DNA of 64,000 bases from Mycocentrospora acerina (GCA_022701365.1 JAKUHH010000380.1:1-64000), one strand, 5' to 3'; shown: positions 44,302-60,219, counted from the first letter of the stretch. Program-made: numbers and translations. The notes: generated from the sequence alone by a model not told the origin.

Positions 44302-44442
44302 TGAAGGGACCCTGCGCGGCGAAAAATCCGGTAGGCTGAAAATAGCCAATGAGACACTGCGTTAGGTCGTGATATCTGTAATCCTTGCGCTCTCATTGGT
44401 TGTTTTCAGCCTACCGGATTTTCGCCGTGTAGGGAGGGATGT
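44302..44442. mobile_element. Short hairpin MITE with TA target duplication
   Basis: The two halves are near-perfect inverted repeats of about 50 bases: the left holds CGGCGAAAAATCCGGTAGGC, the right inverse CGGCGAAAATCCGGTAGGC, both followed inward by TGAAAA and CCAATGAGA. TA flanks it on both sides (44300-44301 and 44443-44444). The unpaired loop is only about 40 bases, so the transcript would fold into a long hairpin. No coding capacity. Confidence 0.8.
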
Positions 44443-45614
44443 TAGTTCTCCAAGTGGTTCCTGTTTTCAAGGTCGTGACAACGGCGGAACGAGCTCAGAG
44501 AGGTTTGGCGGCGTCATACATGAGCAAATCGTCGCCTAGTTTCCGCTTGGTGGTCCGGTAGCCCAGAAACCCCATCCTAGTCTTTGAAAGGCTTCATACA
44601 ACATGCAAACTACGTAAACCATCTACCAATCAAGGTTAATCAGCTGCAAACTGCTATTGCTGCATACTGTCGCGGTTTAGGGGGCAGTATCGGGCAATAT
44701 CGCCCCACAGCTCCGCACAGGGGAGGACATGGCAACCTCGCTAGGTTACGCTCGGCAACGGTGGCATGTATCACGACTTGTTGACTACAGCAGGATCATC
44801 GGGGCAAACATGTTCTCATTGTTTCGGCTACCCTCACCATTTCCACCACTACCACTGCCTCCTCTGCGTTGATAATAGGTCACCTTTTTACGATGAATTT
44901 GGGTAATGATCAGCTTGTACCATGCGCCATCCGGCTGCATGGTGCACGCTAATTCAGCGTACGCTTTACGCCCTACTCAGCCCATTCTGGTAAGCGCTAA
45001 CCTTGACTTCGAATCATGGTGCACTCAACTCACAAGGTATCGCAAGCTACAGTGGTTTTAACATGGTGCGACATCTCATTAGCAATAATGGGGGCTGCAT
45101 CGAGCGTGATTTCGCGTTTAGTAGTCTCTTTGGCCGGCCAGCTATGCGATGTAGTTGCACATCGCGTGTTCAATCAGGCATCAGAATGGCTCGCCGTTCA
45201 ACTCGCTCATCAATCCACCTATGTGTGAACATCTTAGCTCTAGCGCACACTACAGACGTCCTCCAATCTTGTTAGTTGCACGTTTATCTCCCTGATTCAG
45301 AGAGCTAGCTGGTGGTGTCCAACGTATCGAGTAGACAGTCATGCTAAATGGACAATGCGTTGTCATCTACACGTCGAGCCTGTATGGCGCAAAGCGGGAA
45401 TATGATAAGATTTTTGTTTGGGGAAGTTCTTTCTCTTTTTAGCTCTCATGAAATGATTGGCTAGTGGTGTCAATGAGATCGAAGAGGTTCTTTCACTCTT
45501 CAATACACAACCCCATTGTATAAATATTTAGAAGCAGATTGACTTGTGTCCAGCCTGCTATCAACGAAAGCGAAATCTTATAGCACATTCGTGTTTAGAC
45601 CGTGGAGCTGAGCT
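44443..45614. other. Intergenic, upstream of the deaminase gene
   Basis: Short frames only. The final part is the probable promoter of the plus-strand gene at 45615; no defined element could be assigned. Confidence 0.45.
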
Positions 45615-47275
45615 ATGTCCCGACAAAAACACACATACGAAGAGAAGGATTGTACACAGACAGAGACAGGACGTGCTCAACTAATTGACTTATCAAAAGC
45701 CAGTTTGTCTCCGAAGCTACTGCATAGATTTTATGAACCTCTCGGTCTTCTCTCTGCACTTGGCAAGGCACGTGACAAGCACACACACAAGAGTCTACCT
45801 CCGTTTGAGCAAGCAAACTCAATGACAGCCCAACAACTCAGACATCAGTTTCTAGATGAGTTGGCTTTCCTCTGCGATCATAAAAAAGGAGGCGATTCTT
45901 GCACAGCGATTGCCTTGGGACAAACATCTCGAGGCTGTGTATTTTGGGTTGCAGCGAACAAATGTCCACAGAGACTGATTGTTCCATTCCTTTCAGAGCT
46001 ATTAAAGATACTAAAGAAAGACCATGGCGAAGGAGATGGCCAGCTTTTGGTTGGGGAGGTCGTTAGGATATGTGTAACATTCGCACGCGAACGGATAGTG
46101 TCTTACGCGAAACATCTCTCAATGGATCTTGAAAGGCTGAAGGGATTTTTGGCTTGCACAGACGAAGCAGCCTGTATGTTACAAATCGTCAAAGAGTTTA
46201 GGACTAGGTTACTGACATATGATGTTTAGTTAACTCTATTTCGATTTGGGAAAACATGTTACGTAGTATTGAAAAAGACGACCCATGCTCACTGGTAGAA
46301 TTCGCCTACACAAACCGACACTCCGAATTCACTCATCAGCTGGCAACTCTTGCATATGAGCAACGCTACAATGTCAGTGGAGATGGTCTGCAGGCAACAT
46401 GTACGTCAGCTCGCCATCATATTGGACGCTTGGGTCTTCATGCTCGATCTGCAAGAGCTCTTGCTTCATATGCGCCTAGGATGATGGCTTTTCTAGAATC
46501 TTACAGTGTACAAGCTGTACCTGTTCCTATCGAAGGTAACGGTCGCCCGCCGCCTCGAAAGTCAACCAATGTGGAGGCAGCATTGACGCGAATGCTGCCC
46601 ACCGACGCACCTGAGCTTAAATCGTATCGGCAATCTCTAGCGCTGGTGGATAAATCGTTGAAAATCTCTGAGAGATTCTTGAATGACTACAGTGACTCAA
46701 AGAACAGAACAAAGGTCCATGCCGAGGTGCAAGTACTTCATCATTTTGACCAAAATGATGAGAAGTTTGTAGGAGATGACAAGTACATCGCGTGTAGCAA
46801 GTCTACGTGTTTCTGTTGTCACCTTTATTTTCGCCACCACCCAAAAGGGTTCGTCGTACCCAATCCCAACCATAAGATTTACCTCAACTGGCAGCCACCG
46901 GACATGAGAAGTGCCAAGAAAGGAAGGGAAAACCAGTTGAGAGACATCATGAATCTTATGATCAAAGACATCCGTAAAGAGGCACTGAATCAATTAATTC
47001 AAAAAGCGGCTCTAACGACCATTAATCCAGATCCCATGACCGGTGTCTCTCTTTCCATCTTAGCTTCGCCACGGCTCGGTGCTATTTCGATTACAGCACA
47101 TGAAGACCAAAAAAACGATGCACCAACTAATGTTGGTATTGAATGCAGTAGCCTCAAATCAGATAATGCTGCTGCTTCATCCTCTAGTGCAATTCTGCCT
47201 GATCTTGACGAGGATACAGATGAAGAAGAAGGAGGAATTTCACTGCTTGGAATAGAGGAAGCATTTTCTGATTAA
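45615..47275 (+). CDS. OTT_1508-like nucleic-acid deaminase, two exons
   Basis: Exons 45615-46173 and 46230-47275 join through a 56-nt intron (donor GTATGT, TTACTGAC branch, TTTAG acceptor), giving 534 residues from an ATG at 45615. The N-terminal 300 residues are helical. The C-terminal part carries the deaminase fold: VHAEVQVLHHF with the catalytic His-Ala-Glu at about 350-352, then YIACSKSTCFCCHLYFRHHP with the CxxC zinc pair at about 380 and 383, then H-x-KIYLNWQPP. This is the OTT_1508 type that is common in fungi and linked to effector or defence-like roles. Substrate is unknown, presumably a nucleotide or nucleic acid. The C-terminus is acidic. All zinc residues are present, so it should be active. 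It lies tail to tail with the DDX60-like helicase across a pogo relic. Confidence 0.75.
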
Positions 47276-47689
47276 AAATGCTCAAGTACCAACCACAGAG
47301 AGAGTTCTTGTAAAGCTAAGCGTAGCTCTCTGGAATCCTCTAGAAGGCGCAATTTGTAAATTCAAATGGCGGCTAAGATCGTACGAGTTGGAGCATAGCA
47401 GATGACTTACCCTGGTCGAGTTGACTGTAGACGTGGATGTCAAGACAAGATATAGCAAACACAAGAACAGCGGAGTACGTGATTTAATAGATACCGCGAT
47501 ACACCGTGTCTATGCATTCTTTGCGCAGATTCACTTAATGCATACCTATCGCCAAAACTATCTTAAGTAGACATAAGATTATTAAACCACACACAATTGT
47601 TAGCTCTCTGGGATTTTGTACTTGAGAAAATATTTAATACATGCAAACCTTCTGTTCTACTTAAACTTACTTAGGAGCTTAATAGTGCC

Positions 47690-48850
47690 GCCCCTTCGTG
47701 ACTGTACTGGTAGAGGTGCTAGATCAGCATCAGAAAACTTATTACTACGCGAGGCACCTACCACCTTTTTCTGCGTTTAGTTACTCCCTCAGGGGGCTTT
47801 AAAGCTTTACCCTTACGCTTTTGGGATAATTAGAAAGCTTTCTTGACATTATTTTCCTATTTCTTGCGGTCCCGTTCAGCTGCCTAATTAGCCTTCTCTT
47901 CTTTTCCAACTGCCCTAGCTGCCTCTCTTGCTACACGCTTCTCCTGGGCAGTTTTCTCCTCAAATAGCTTATGAGCCTTCTTTAGCTCCTATGTATTAAC
48001 CTTTTAGAGTTGTAGCTCTTATTCTTCTAACTCCTTTACCATTTTTCTCTAGTTTCCAAGGTGACCAAAAATAGCACCACCATTGTACCTCTGGCGTTGC
48101 TACAGATCTAAAAGTTTGCTACGCTTCTTTTACTTCTTGTTAATAGTAAAATTTTCTTTCAGCCCATTGTTTTCAATAGAGAGTAGCTCATTTCGAACTT
48201 AAAGGAAGCGGAATGATTGGCTAAGCTTCTTAGCCTCCTACATGTTTACATCTTATACTGTCTTGCTTACTAATCTTTCTAATCCCTCTTAACTATATAG
48301 GCCAAATTTTAAGCTTAAGCTTAAGCTTAAGCTTGAAATTTTTTGCAACTCTTACTTTATTTAACTGAACTTCAAGATCTTATCTGCGTTAAAAAGTAAG
48401 ACCTGTGTAGCTTTAAAAGATTTCAGTTTTGTCTTTATCTTTAAGGAGTTTTTCCACGCTTTCTAGAAGAGAACTACAAAGATACCTTTTTTTTAAAGGT
48501 AGAGGGCCCGAACTTGTGTTAAGGTAATTAGAAACCTTTTGAGTAGGTTTTTGAGTAGGTTTTTGAGAAACCTTAAATATAGTTACATTAATTAGCTTGA
48601 GCGTGAAGATTAAATGTGTGGGAAGGATATTAACAAGGATTATGTCCCTATTTTAACAATTCGAGAAAGTCATAGAACTTGTAATATATAGCCATTAACA
48701 AGGAGTAAGTAATAATATCTTCGAGGAGAGACATTTTTAAGATTAAATTCATAAACTCAAAGATCAGGCTTGTGACAGAGCTCTGCATTCTCATTTTAAT
48801 CTTCTAGACATCAACGCTAAGGATTTGCTTAATTCTAGGAGTACATAATA
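47690..48850 (-). mobile_element. AT-rich, heavily mutated pogo transposase relic
   Basis: Minus-strand frames read LKENFTINKK, then RYNGGAIFGHLGN, then EEKTAQEKRVAREAARAVGK, then LSQKRKGKALKPPEGVTKRR, which is the basic coiled-coil C-terminus of the pogo group. At least ten stops interrupt it, almost all TAG/TAA at places where Gln or Trp is usual. The segment is more AT-rich than its neighbours. The upstream catalytic part (about 48380-48850) is not recognisable. This would be the oldest or most RIP-affected of the seven relics. Confidence 0.75.
48309..48334. repeat. (TTAAGC)n short tandem repeat
   Basis: About four perfect copies of the hexamer TTAAGC lie inside the AT-rich pogo relic. 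In frame they would give a short Leu-Lys run, so the array is likely a local expansion of transposase coding sequence or of its decayed form. Confidence 0.85.
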
Positions 48851-48914
48851 TGAATAACAACGAGCGGCAGGGAGTGCGGTTAACATAATAAACCCACACC
48901 AGTAGTGCTAGCGC

Positions 48915-51900
48915 TTAAGCCCACATCTGCTTGAAATTTTCATCAAAGTTCTCCCGCAAACGCTGAAAGGCCTTCAGCACATTTGGTAGACGTAAATCCT
49001 CGTCAACATCATCGCTCCGCTCTTCCACATCATCAACTTCATCAGCCCAAACGTTAGACAGGGCCAGGCTATCGCCTCGTTGCCTTGCCGTTTCGCTGCT
49101 CTCGACTTGTAGTTTGTCACCCTCCAATTCCTCGTGCGTGTCACCGCTGCCCATCAGGTCAGTCATATCTGCCTCGGGCGCGGAGGAGGATTTCATGTAG
49201 TTTGTCAGACTTGTTATGATCGTTGCCAGGACAAGAGAGAAATCTAGTTATCTGTCAGTACTCAGCCATAAAGCGAGAAGACTGACATACCGTTCAGATA
49301 GAACCAGACATCAGATTTGCGAATCTTATTTGCTCGTTCTAGTGCATTCAAATCACCATGCTTGTAGAAATCGTACAAGTAGGCGTTGAGTGGAATCGTA
49401 GACTCTGGTTGGACAGGCAAGTACGGAACAACAGCTTCTTCCAGAAAGACACCAGAACGTACAGTACCACAGAGATCGGATATGCTATCGAAGTTGTCAC
49501 CGTGGCCCGAAAGTGCGACGAACGGGGAGCGGATAACTGTGTGCTGATGATCTGCACCCGGTGCAAAGTTAAACTGTTCTCCTGAACCAATCCGCATTCT
49601 ACTAAGAGGCAACGAATCCTCTGGATCCTTAAGGTGCTGGTCTGCGAAAGTCTTAACGTAAGTGCTAAATATCGCCAAAGTTTCCTTGTTGTGGGCTCGG
49701 AGTATCTTTTCCGCTTTCTTCGGCAATGGTGGTAAGAAGACAATCGAAGACGATCGCTTCACAACCTCCTCAATAAACTCCTTGTCGGCGATCTTACATT
49801 GTTGCCGACCAAATATGTGTGACAAAACCAGCATGAGCGTCAAGCAAACACGCTGTGGGTTGGTATTGATGTCCTGGCAGAGCTTGTGAAAGTAGCCCGA
49901 GCTGAGAAGAACGTGGAAGGCCCAAGCGGAGTTCTCAGTATAGTATAAGTGTGAGACACATCCAGCAAAATTGATCGGAGAACCATTAACATCGAGCAAA
50001 GATTGACGTCGGAGATACTCAATCGAGAACCGGAGGTGATGTAGTACAGCCATCTTAGATGTGGGAGAGCCAAGGTAGAGTCGAGGCTGCGAAAAGATAG
50101 AATTGATTGTGCGAATCGCGAAGTCCGAATTGTTTGAGCCATGGAGCAAAGTAGCTAATCGCAAGATAAGTGATGTTGTGATAGGGAAATGGCCATTAAG
50201 ATCCGGAAGTTGCGAACTCAAGAGGCGAAACACTCCTTGGACAGAGAGTCCAAGAAAGACGACGTTTCCAAGGACATCAAACCCTCTTCGACCAGCGCGA
50301 CCAGCACACTGACGAAAGTTGAGCGCAGTAAGAAATACAGAGTCTCCAGCAAAAACTACGGTTTTACAGGGCATATTGATACCCAGTGCGAGAGTGCCTG
50401 TGGCAATCACAACCTGTAGATAGCTTTTGCGGAAAAGTATTTCCACCACCTGACGATATTTTCGGTTCATCCCTGCATGATGGATGCCGATGCCTCGGCC
50501 TAGAGCGCTAATAAGCCATTCGGAGATGCCGCGTTCACGGAGTTGCTGCTTGTACTCATCGAGCTCAGACTGAAGGAGTTTCTTCGTATTGGCGAAGTGG
50601 AAACCATTGATTGGAGCACAAGGATCAAAAGTATCCCACTTGCTACGCTCTGCAGACCCAGCCTCGCGTTCACGGTCTAGCTTCGACACTTTTTCCTGAT
50701 CACCCTCATCACGATTGTAATTACCCCCACGCTTGGCCTTGTTCTTGCTGGTACCCTTTCCATTCTTGAATCTGGCCTTTGCTTCGTTTTGCCCTTTTTT
50801 GAACTCTTCAAACTCAGCAACTTTCCTTTTCCACGAGACATTAGAATCCTTCCATACTGCCTCGTTCATCTCGAGCTCTTTCACCACATCCCTCATCAAT
50901 TCCTCACACTGACCACGATCATAGTTGAAAACAATGGCTGGAAGGCCATTCTTGGCATGAATATCGGTAAGTGCTGGAAGGATAATGGAAGAAAGGCTCT
51001 GTGCATCAACCTTTCGGGCATTACATTCGTCTCCACAAATGTGGTTGGTTGTGAGAATGTCGCGAACAGTAGGTTCGACAAGTGCTTTGCTGAGATCCTC
51101 ATGGACCTTTTGGAATGGCGAGTCCTCATTGTTCATCCATCCAAGAAGTTGATCTTTTAGTGCCTTCTCCCATTCAAAGATGTGAATCTTCTTAATTATG
51201 TCTGGAAGTGCCTGGTGGGGATTGAGGTTGGGTGGTACAATGTAATGCTCAGTCGCATATTTTTCCATTGTCTGCCAAAGCCGAAGGCAGTCGCGAGCCT
51301 CCAAGTGTAAGTCCTTTGGCATTCCCCGAAATTTGTTGCCCAAACTAGCAACGGGATGGACGAACTTAAATGCCTCTGTCCCGTCCAGCCCTGGTGTGTA
51401 AATAAGGCTGCTGGTTGGTAGACCTGAAAAGCAGAAGCGCTCTGGTGGAATGTAGATGAATTTCCGCAAGTCCGAATATCGATGGTGGTGCTCAATTGTG
51501 ATAAGTTTGTTCCCGTTTGCTTCTTGAGTCGATGCAAGCCAGCTACTGAACTCTTTTGGGTTGCCAACAGTTGCAGAGAGGGCAATGATTGGGCAAGGTG
51601 ACTGCAGCAGCAACTGTTCCCAGACCACACCGTCTTCCGCCTGACCGATACAATGGACTTCGTCAAAAATTATCCGCTTGATCCGGCAACTCCATGAGTT
51701 CTTCTTCTCAGCATGGGCTGGAGCTAGCAGCATGATCTGTAGAATATGTGGCACAGTCACTAAGATTTGACAACCAGTAGCATTATTGATCCGATAATCT
51801 CGCGTATGGATTGCCCAGACCGATTTTCCTGGGAGCTTGAACGACTTGGAGAAGCGTGCTTGGACTTCAGCCGCGATCTGATTGACTAGCGCTTTGGTTG

Positions 51901-54415
51901 GCGCGACGTAAACAATAACCCCATCGTCATCATTAGTGAGAACTTGCTTCATCGCATAAAAAGAGATGAATGTTTTTCCAGCACTAGTTGGTGCAACAAC
52001 AAACAAAGACTGGTTATCGTCAATCGCATCGAGGACTTCACGCTGCCATGCATCCGGGTGGAACGGAACACGGCTGTCTGGAGCCGAGTCAATAGCTCTT
52101 TCGAGATAAGGTCCGCAATGCTCCAGCTGGAAGATCTTTGCACCACCTGGGACGTGTAAATGGGTGGAGTCAACGTCGGCAACCGTCGAACCTTTGGAGA
52201 TTACTGCCTTATTGAATATGCCAGTGAAAGCAAGTGGCCGACTAGCAGCATTCACTTGGTAGTTGAGTGAAGAAATTCCAAGTAGCTTCGATATCATCTC
52301 CAAGCAGACCACGATCTCCGGGGTCACTCCGGAATCCATCGTCAGGAATCTTGGAAGAGCATCCCAGATCAAAGCTACCATGCTGACACCAGTATTTATG
52401 TCTGTGCTAGTACGATGATTCATCCAGATCCGAAACAGACAGTCGACCATGTAAAGCTCCACCTCTGGCCTAATTTGGCTGGATTGTTGCAGTGTATTAG
52501 AGTAGTCCCGCGTTGTGGTGTACCGAAGTTCCAGGTTATGTTGTAACATAAGCTCCTTACATCTTACTTTCCAGGAAGTAGCTTCGACGTCTTCTTTAGA
52601 TTGAGCTCTTGCTGCTTTGATAGCGGCTGCCGACTCAAGAGCGGCTGCTTTTCCACCCTTTTTCGTTGAATCCCCTATTTTCTTACCACTTTTACAACTC
52701 GCTTCGTTTTTGGGCTGTTGTAAATCGTCAAATCTCACCACGATAGAATCCCTTCGCTTTTTGGATGGCTTCACTCTCTGTTTCACGATGATCGTTTCTG
52801 GATCCAAGGCCTTCCCAGCTGCATTTGTAAGACTAGCTGCATATGCGTGCATTTCAGCCATAAACCTATCATTTCGACGGCGAGCAAAGAAACCGAGCTT
52901 CTGCGTTGGCCCATTTATCACAATGGCGTTTTTATGGTTGTGCCAATGCGATAGTTCTTCAAAAACTTTTACATTGTCTGGGTTAGAACTATTCAAGAGC
53001 CCACCGTCTAGTTGCAGATGGACTGGAGCAAGATGCCTATCGAAAATATCGTTCTTGAAGGGGAGAACGGACCGCTCGTTGCTGGGAGTCGAGTCACAAC
53101 AGCGGGAAAAGCCTTTGGAATCCTGATAGTCAGTCGTATTTTCCATCACGAGTTTCCTCTCAAATCTGCCCCCGGAAGCGTGAACGAGTGCGTCAAGCAA
53201 GGTGTCGTATTTCTTTTTGATAGCCGGGTTGGCTAGTAACTTACTACGAAGGCAGGTATCGCGGGTCAAAGAGGCGAGTAAGAACCCGTCAAGCAAATCC
53301 GCAAGATTGGTAGGGAGACTCAGGAGGCTGAGCTGCTCTAAAAGTTCGTGGTCACGGAGTAGGTTAGCGGCCGTTTGTGTAAATGCACTAATGAGTTTCA
53401 CGACAGTGTTTTTTGTTGTAATCGACGGCCTCCGGTTGGCGAGTGAGAGATATTGAAGTGCAGCAGTATGGAGCAGGAAAGTAGAGGCTTCCTCAGCAAG
53501 TATCACGCCATCGCGCATCGCTATATGGAGAACGAGAATGGAGATCACGTCTCTCTCAGAAGGTTCAACGATCCCTCTCAAGTCTTGCATGGCAGGCATT
53601 TTGGTAGTGGAATCATTAGGAGAAACTGCAGTACCACAGAAAGTACCAAGATCTCTCACAAACTGCTGTCGTGAGGACTCTAGGACCACAGTCATCGCCT
53701 ATGACGGTATTAGAACAAGAAACACCGTGGCAGTACAATATTATAACATACCTTGCTGTCTGAGCATCGTAACTCATTGATCAAGGCGACATTGAATTGA
53801 TTACCAATAAACCACGAAATCATCGCTCGGAGGTTGACTTTTCGCTGATGTGTGATACGTGAAGATACGACTGAGTCTTTGGGAATAGCACCATCGTGAC
53901 ACATGACAAATAAAGTGCCACTTTCATTGAGGTATTGCACAAACTCGGCATCCGTATATGAGGAGAATCGCTTGACGATGACTCTGTTAATAAAGTTTAC
54001 ATTGCGCACCAGATGTCTGAAGATGACCGATCGAGCCAGAGCGTACTTAGGATAATCTCTCTGGCCGGAGTTTGTTGGAATACACAGATCTTCATTTTGG
54101 TCAAAGCAGACAATCTGAAATCGACATCTTCTTGAGAGTAGTTCTTGGAGCAATTTCTCGACGTTATAGACTGCATGAAGCAATTGAGAGCCAGCTAATT
54201 AAATTGTTAATTTTATGACAATCTCTAATTGAATCTACCTATGAGTACTTACTTCTGAAGTTAAGCTTTGGATCAGAGAAGCATCGAAGCAGAAGCGAAT
54301 CAAACTCAACAAGGAACAGTTCGCTACCAGCGTAGTCACCAATGAGATCTACGTGACGGGAGAAGACAGAATTGTACCAGATCAAAACAGCGTCTCCTTC
54401 TGCATTGCGGCCCAT
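48915..54415 (-). CDS. DDX60-like Ski2-family DExH RNA helicase, four exons
   Basis: Exons 54415-54253, 54194-53752, 53698-49291 and 49243-48915 join through introns of 58, 53 and 47 nt with good consensus, giving about 1780 residues. The N-terminus starts MGRNAEGDAVLIWYNSVFSR then VDLIGDYAGSELFLVEFDSL, as in DDX60. Helicase motifs: Walker A APTSAGKT at about 771-778, DEVH at about 881-884, SAT at about 910, HHAGM and the QCAGRAGRRG motif VI at about 1332-1341. The long N- and C-terminal parts match DDX60 in length (about 1700). In animals DDX60 assists RIG-I-like sensing and degrades viral RNA; Ski2 relatives unwind RNA for the exosome. The fungal role is unknown. An acidic tail ends the protein. 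The frame is intact. Confidence 0.93.
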
Positions 54416-55212
54416 GGTTGTGACAACAAGAAAATCTCGTCGAACAGATTAATATCTTCTGTACGTGTAGAAACTATACCCAGTACCTAAGCATAAGCAC
54501 CGCAAGTGTTGTGTGACCCAAGGTATCAAAGAATAATGCAAGACAAACGTTAGACTATGTACGTGGTAGTGCAATATTGTACCTTCTAAGGGGTCCGTTC
54601 CGTTAAATACTCCAGAGGCTGGCTGGTTTGGTAGAAGCCCGAGATAATGCAGCCACGTAGTTTTGGTGTTCCTGAAATCCCTCATATGCTCGCTGTTATG
54701 GAAACCCCTGTGCTTCTGCTAACGCCGTCTGCTTGCTTGTTCGACCCGATCTATGTTAAAATAGCATTGAAATCTTCGCGAAACCGCGTTCACATTCTAG
54801 GTATTCCAACCATACCATTGATCAACATACCGCTCGTAAGATAATGACACTCCAATATTGCTTCCCAATACTTCAACGATTGCCGGTTACGTCTCGCTTG
54901 CTGTCACACGAGAACTGTTGAGCTGTGTTGTGCGGTGTCCGAGGATGCATACCCCGCTCCCAAGCACAGCAACCCTGCCACATCTTGCACATTCGACGAA
55001 AACAAGCCCCCAATCCCAGGGCCGTAAATTGACTCTGTCCTGATACCTATCTACACTTGTGAGAGCTAATTTTAAGAGCAACGATTGAATTTTAGTATAA
55101 TAAAGGGCTTAGAAAGAGTTACTTGCGTAAACTACGTAAAGCTACGTTAAGCTACGTCAATTAAGTCTAATAGTAGGGATTGAACGAAGACAATTTTCTA
55201 CATTAACGAACG
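54416..55212. other. Intergenic, divergent promoter region
   Basis: Upstream side of the DDX60-like gene; a 78-codon minus frame at 54449-54685 could be a further 5' exon but no splice link is convincing. Nothing else is supportable. Confidence 0.4.
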
Positions 55213-55776
55213 TAATACAAACTCATTGGGCATTTCACGGAGCACACTGTTGGTGGATACAAGCTGCTTATGACTGATGGCCACGAGCGCCACTGATCGC
55301 TTGAGTTCCAGGATATCTGCAAGGAGAGCATTATTATCACTCTCTACATGCCTGCTTATCTCCCGCATATTCTGCAGCCACTTGACGTTGGGTGCTTTGC
55401 CGCCTTAAATTGTACGTACAATAAGGAGGTGGGAGCCTCGGCAAACAGCTATATCAACCATATTGACAAGGAGGTATTCTTAGCTGCTTTTTTGGCGGCA
55501 TACAAGGGCGTCATCTCGTCTAGTAGTATCAGATCTAGTTTCAGAGCAACAGTCTTAGTTCTAAATGACTCAGAGGATCTGTTATCAAAGCTTGAAAACA
55601 AGCCTCATGGGTCGAGACCACCTCTGCCTATCACCACCCCATTGCAGCTAAAAAGACCGAGTAAATTTCTTGAGATAGCAGCTCAATCAATACTCATCCT
55701 TCATCGAATTCGGTCTTATGAAGTTTTATCACCAGTACCCGTTATTGAGATGACGCACGCAGTATCATACTATTAG
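55213..55776 (+). mobile_element. Pogo-type transposase relic (catalytic and C-terminal part)
   Basis: The frame reads FTEHTVGGYKLLMTDGHERH (second catalytic Asp), a TGA, then SLEFQDICKESIIITLYMPA and HILQPLDVGCFAALNCTYNK (third Asp), then INHIDKEVFLAAFLAAYKGV and RSSFRATVLVLNDSEDLLSKLE. It belongs to the same transposase group as the 36900 relic but is a different, better-kept copy. The N-terminal half is missing. Only one clear stop (just after DGHERH) is visible in the kept part. Confidence 0.85.
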
Positions 55777-56185
55777 ATTTAGGATCACGATGATAAGTCA
55801 TCATCAGTCCTGTGGCAGCTGTATGAAGATGATTCATGCAACGCCGCCACATTGATCGGTAGCTCTCAATTTAAGCGAGATAAGCCTGGTCGTTCTGAAT
55901 TGCCCGCTGCACATCCAGCAAGATCATTGCAGTGTAATTTAAGCCATAGAGATTAGCGAGCTGAGCACATGGCTGGGCGCTTATGGCTGCTGCTAAAAAC
56001 GCGTGATACTAAGTTTCATGATTCTATTCATCTGAGGTTCACACGGGTGCGGTGTCGTATATCATTAGCCCTGCGCCACGATGTGCAATTGGCTTACTTG
56101 ACGTTACACAGCAGCGCATTCGAACTTTAAGCAAAAGGAGGCTGGAGCCTGATCTCTAACCCCACCTTACCACCACTTCTCCACG
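55777..56185. other. Short intergenic, promoter of the RBR gene
   Basis: No gene or repeat is seen. It contains the 5' leader of the 56186 gene. Confidence 0.45.
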
Positions 56186-58807
<2,622 letters not shown>

Positions 58808-59169
58808 GTGGTGAGTCCAGGGTATAAATTGGGTCTCTTGCTATTCGGAAATTGTAGCTGGTGATGGCTTCTTATTCTTACGACCTAAGACGATGATGGG
58901 TAATCTTCTCTTCAAAGGGACAAATTCCGTAAAGTTTTTTTCAGCGTTAAGAGCGAAGTATAAGATGCCGACGAGAATGCTTGTTCCCTCGGGGTGTTCG
59001 TGCCCCGCCTTCTGTTAACGTATTACAATGCCTAATACGCTTCAACAATGCTAACTTCTTTATACCCTATATATTGCCATAGTGCACCTCTATAACTCTC
59101 TAAATGAATCACCTATGCTATGTGGACTTACCACAGCACTTCTGTCCTGTTTGCGATTCCTTTCAACCG

Positions 59170-59542
59170 TTATCTCTGTTTCAGACGAATCATGTTGGTG
59201 CCCGCCTTGTGGGTATGATGTATTAAGCTATGGCCAAACAGAGAGGCATGGTTGTGAGGACGGTGTTGGAATATGTAGTGATTTTCTAGATCTGGTATCT
59301 TAGAGTGTTCCTTGCGGTTTCGAAGCATCGTCTCAGCCTTCACATATAGTCCTGCACTGACATAAGCTTCCGCATATGAAACGCACCAACGTTGAATGAG
59401 GTTCCCTAGAATGTAAAACAACTTGTCGTCCGATCGCCTGCCGGGTGTTGTCCTCCTGTTCCAATGGTATTCTCAGCTGCTCTTCTTCTTTTGTGGTGCC
59501 ATATTCCAGCTTCCAAACATGCATCTCACCGATTGGAACCAT
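59170..59542 (-). pseudogene. Possible broken ORF, unrecognised
   Basis: Minus-strand frame from an ATG at 59542 reads MVPIGEMHVWKLEYGTTKEE, then LRIPLEQEDNTRQAIGRQ; a one-base change then leads into KLFYILGNLIQRWCVSYAEA and a TPR-like AYVSAGLYVKAETMLRNR. The two frames together look like one helical protein with a TPR-like helix pair, but I do not recognise the family. Chance open frames are the alternative. Confidence 0.3.
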
Positions 59543-60219
59543 GTTGTAGCATGTCTATCGTGCGACCTGTAAATACCACGATAGGGGGGGAAACTGTGGG
59601 CGCCTTGTTAACCATTGAAGTCTCAGGATAGAAAGATGACTCTCATGCCCTCTGCGAAGCTTCAAACTCTTCCATATGGGATACATATGGGATACATATG
59701 GAAAGTTCCTGTAACAGTCAATACTGGATATTTTTACGACTTGGGGTGCTTAACGTTGTCCAAATTTAATTCCTAAGCGCTTGCATTTCCTTCTCAATCC
59801 ACCCCTTTCCGTTTTCGCTCAGATGGAACTCTCGTGTTGTACTGTACAAGACTGACTTTATCCATGTTAGCTTATTGCGGTGATAGTAATGAGGATTGTG
59901 AGGCAGCTCAGGTAGAGGCCGTGCCAGTGAGGCACTGCTAAGCGCCTAACAATGAGTGCCCATTTTAAGACCAAACGAACAAACAGAGCAAACAGAAACA
60001 AACTAAATAAACACTCTCAGCCCTACGTTACAGATGACCTAATAGTGTTTAGTGGTTCGATACAAAGATAGATTAATAAGACTTATACTGATTGAGCGGC
60101 GCTAAAACTACCCCACGGCTCGAGGATGCTAAGACCCCTCCATACCTGATCGGCGAAACTCTCGGAATCCACCATTACTCAAATCACTCTAAACCTCAGG
60201 ATTCTTTAGTTCTTTAGTA

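Noticed and set aside
50789..51160. 123-codon plus frame within the helicase gene
   Set aside because: It is antisense to the conserved DDX60-like frame.
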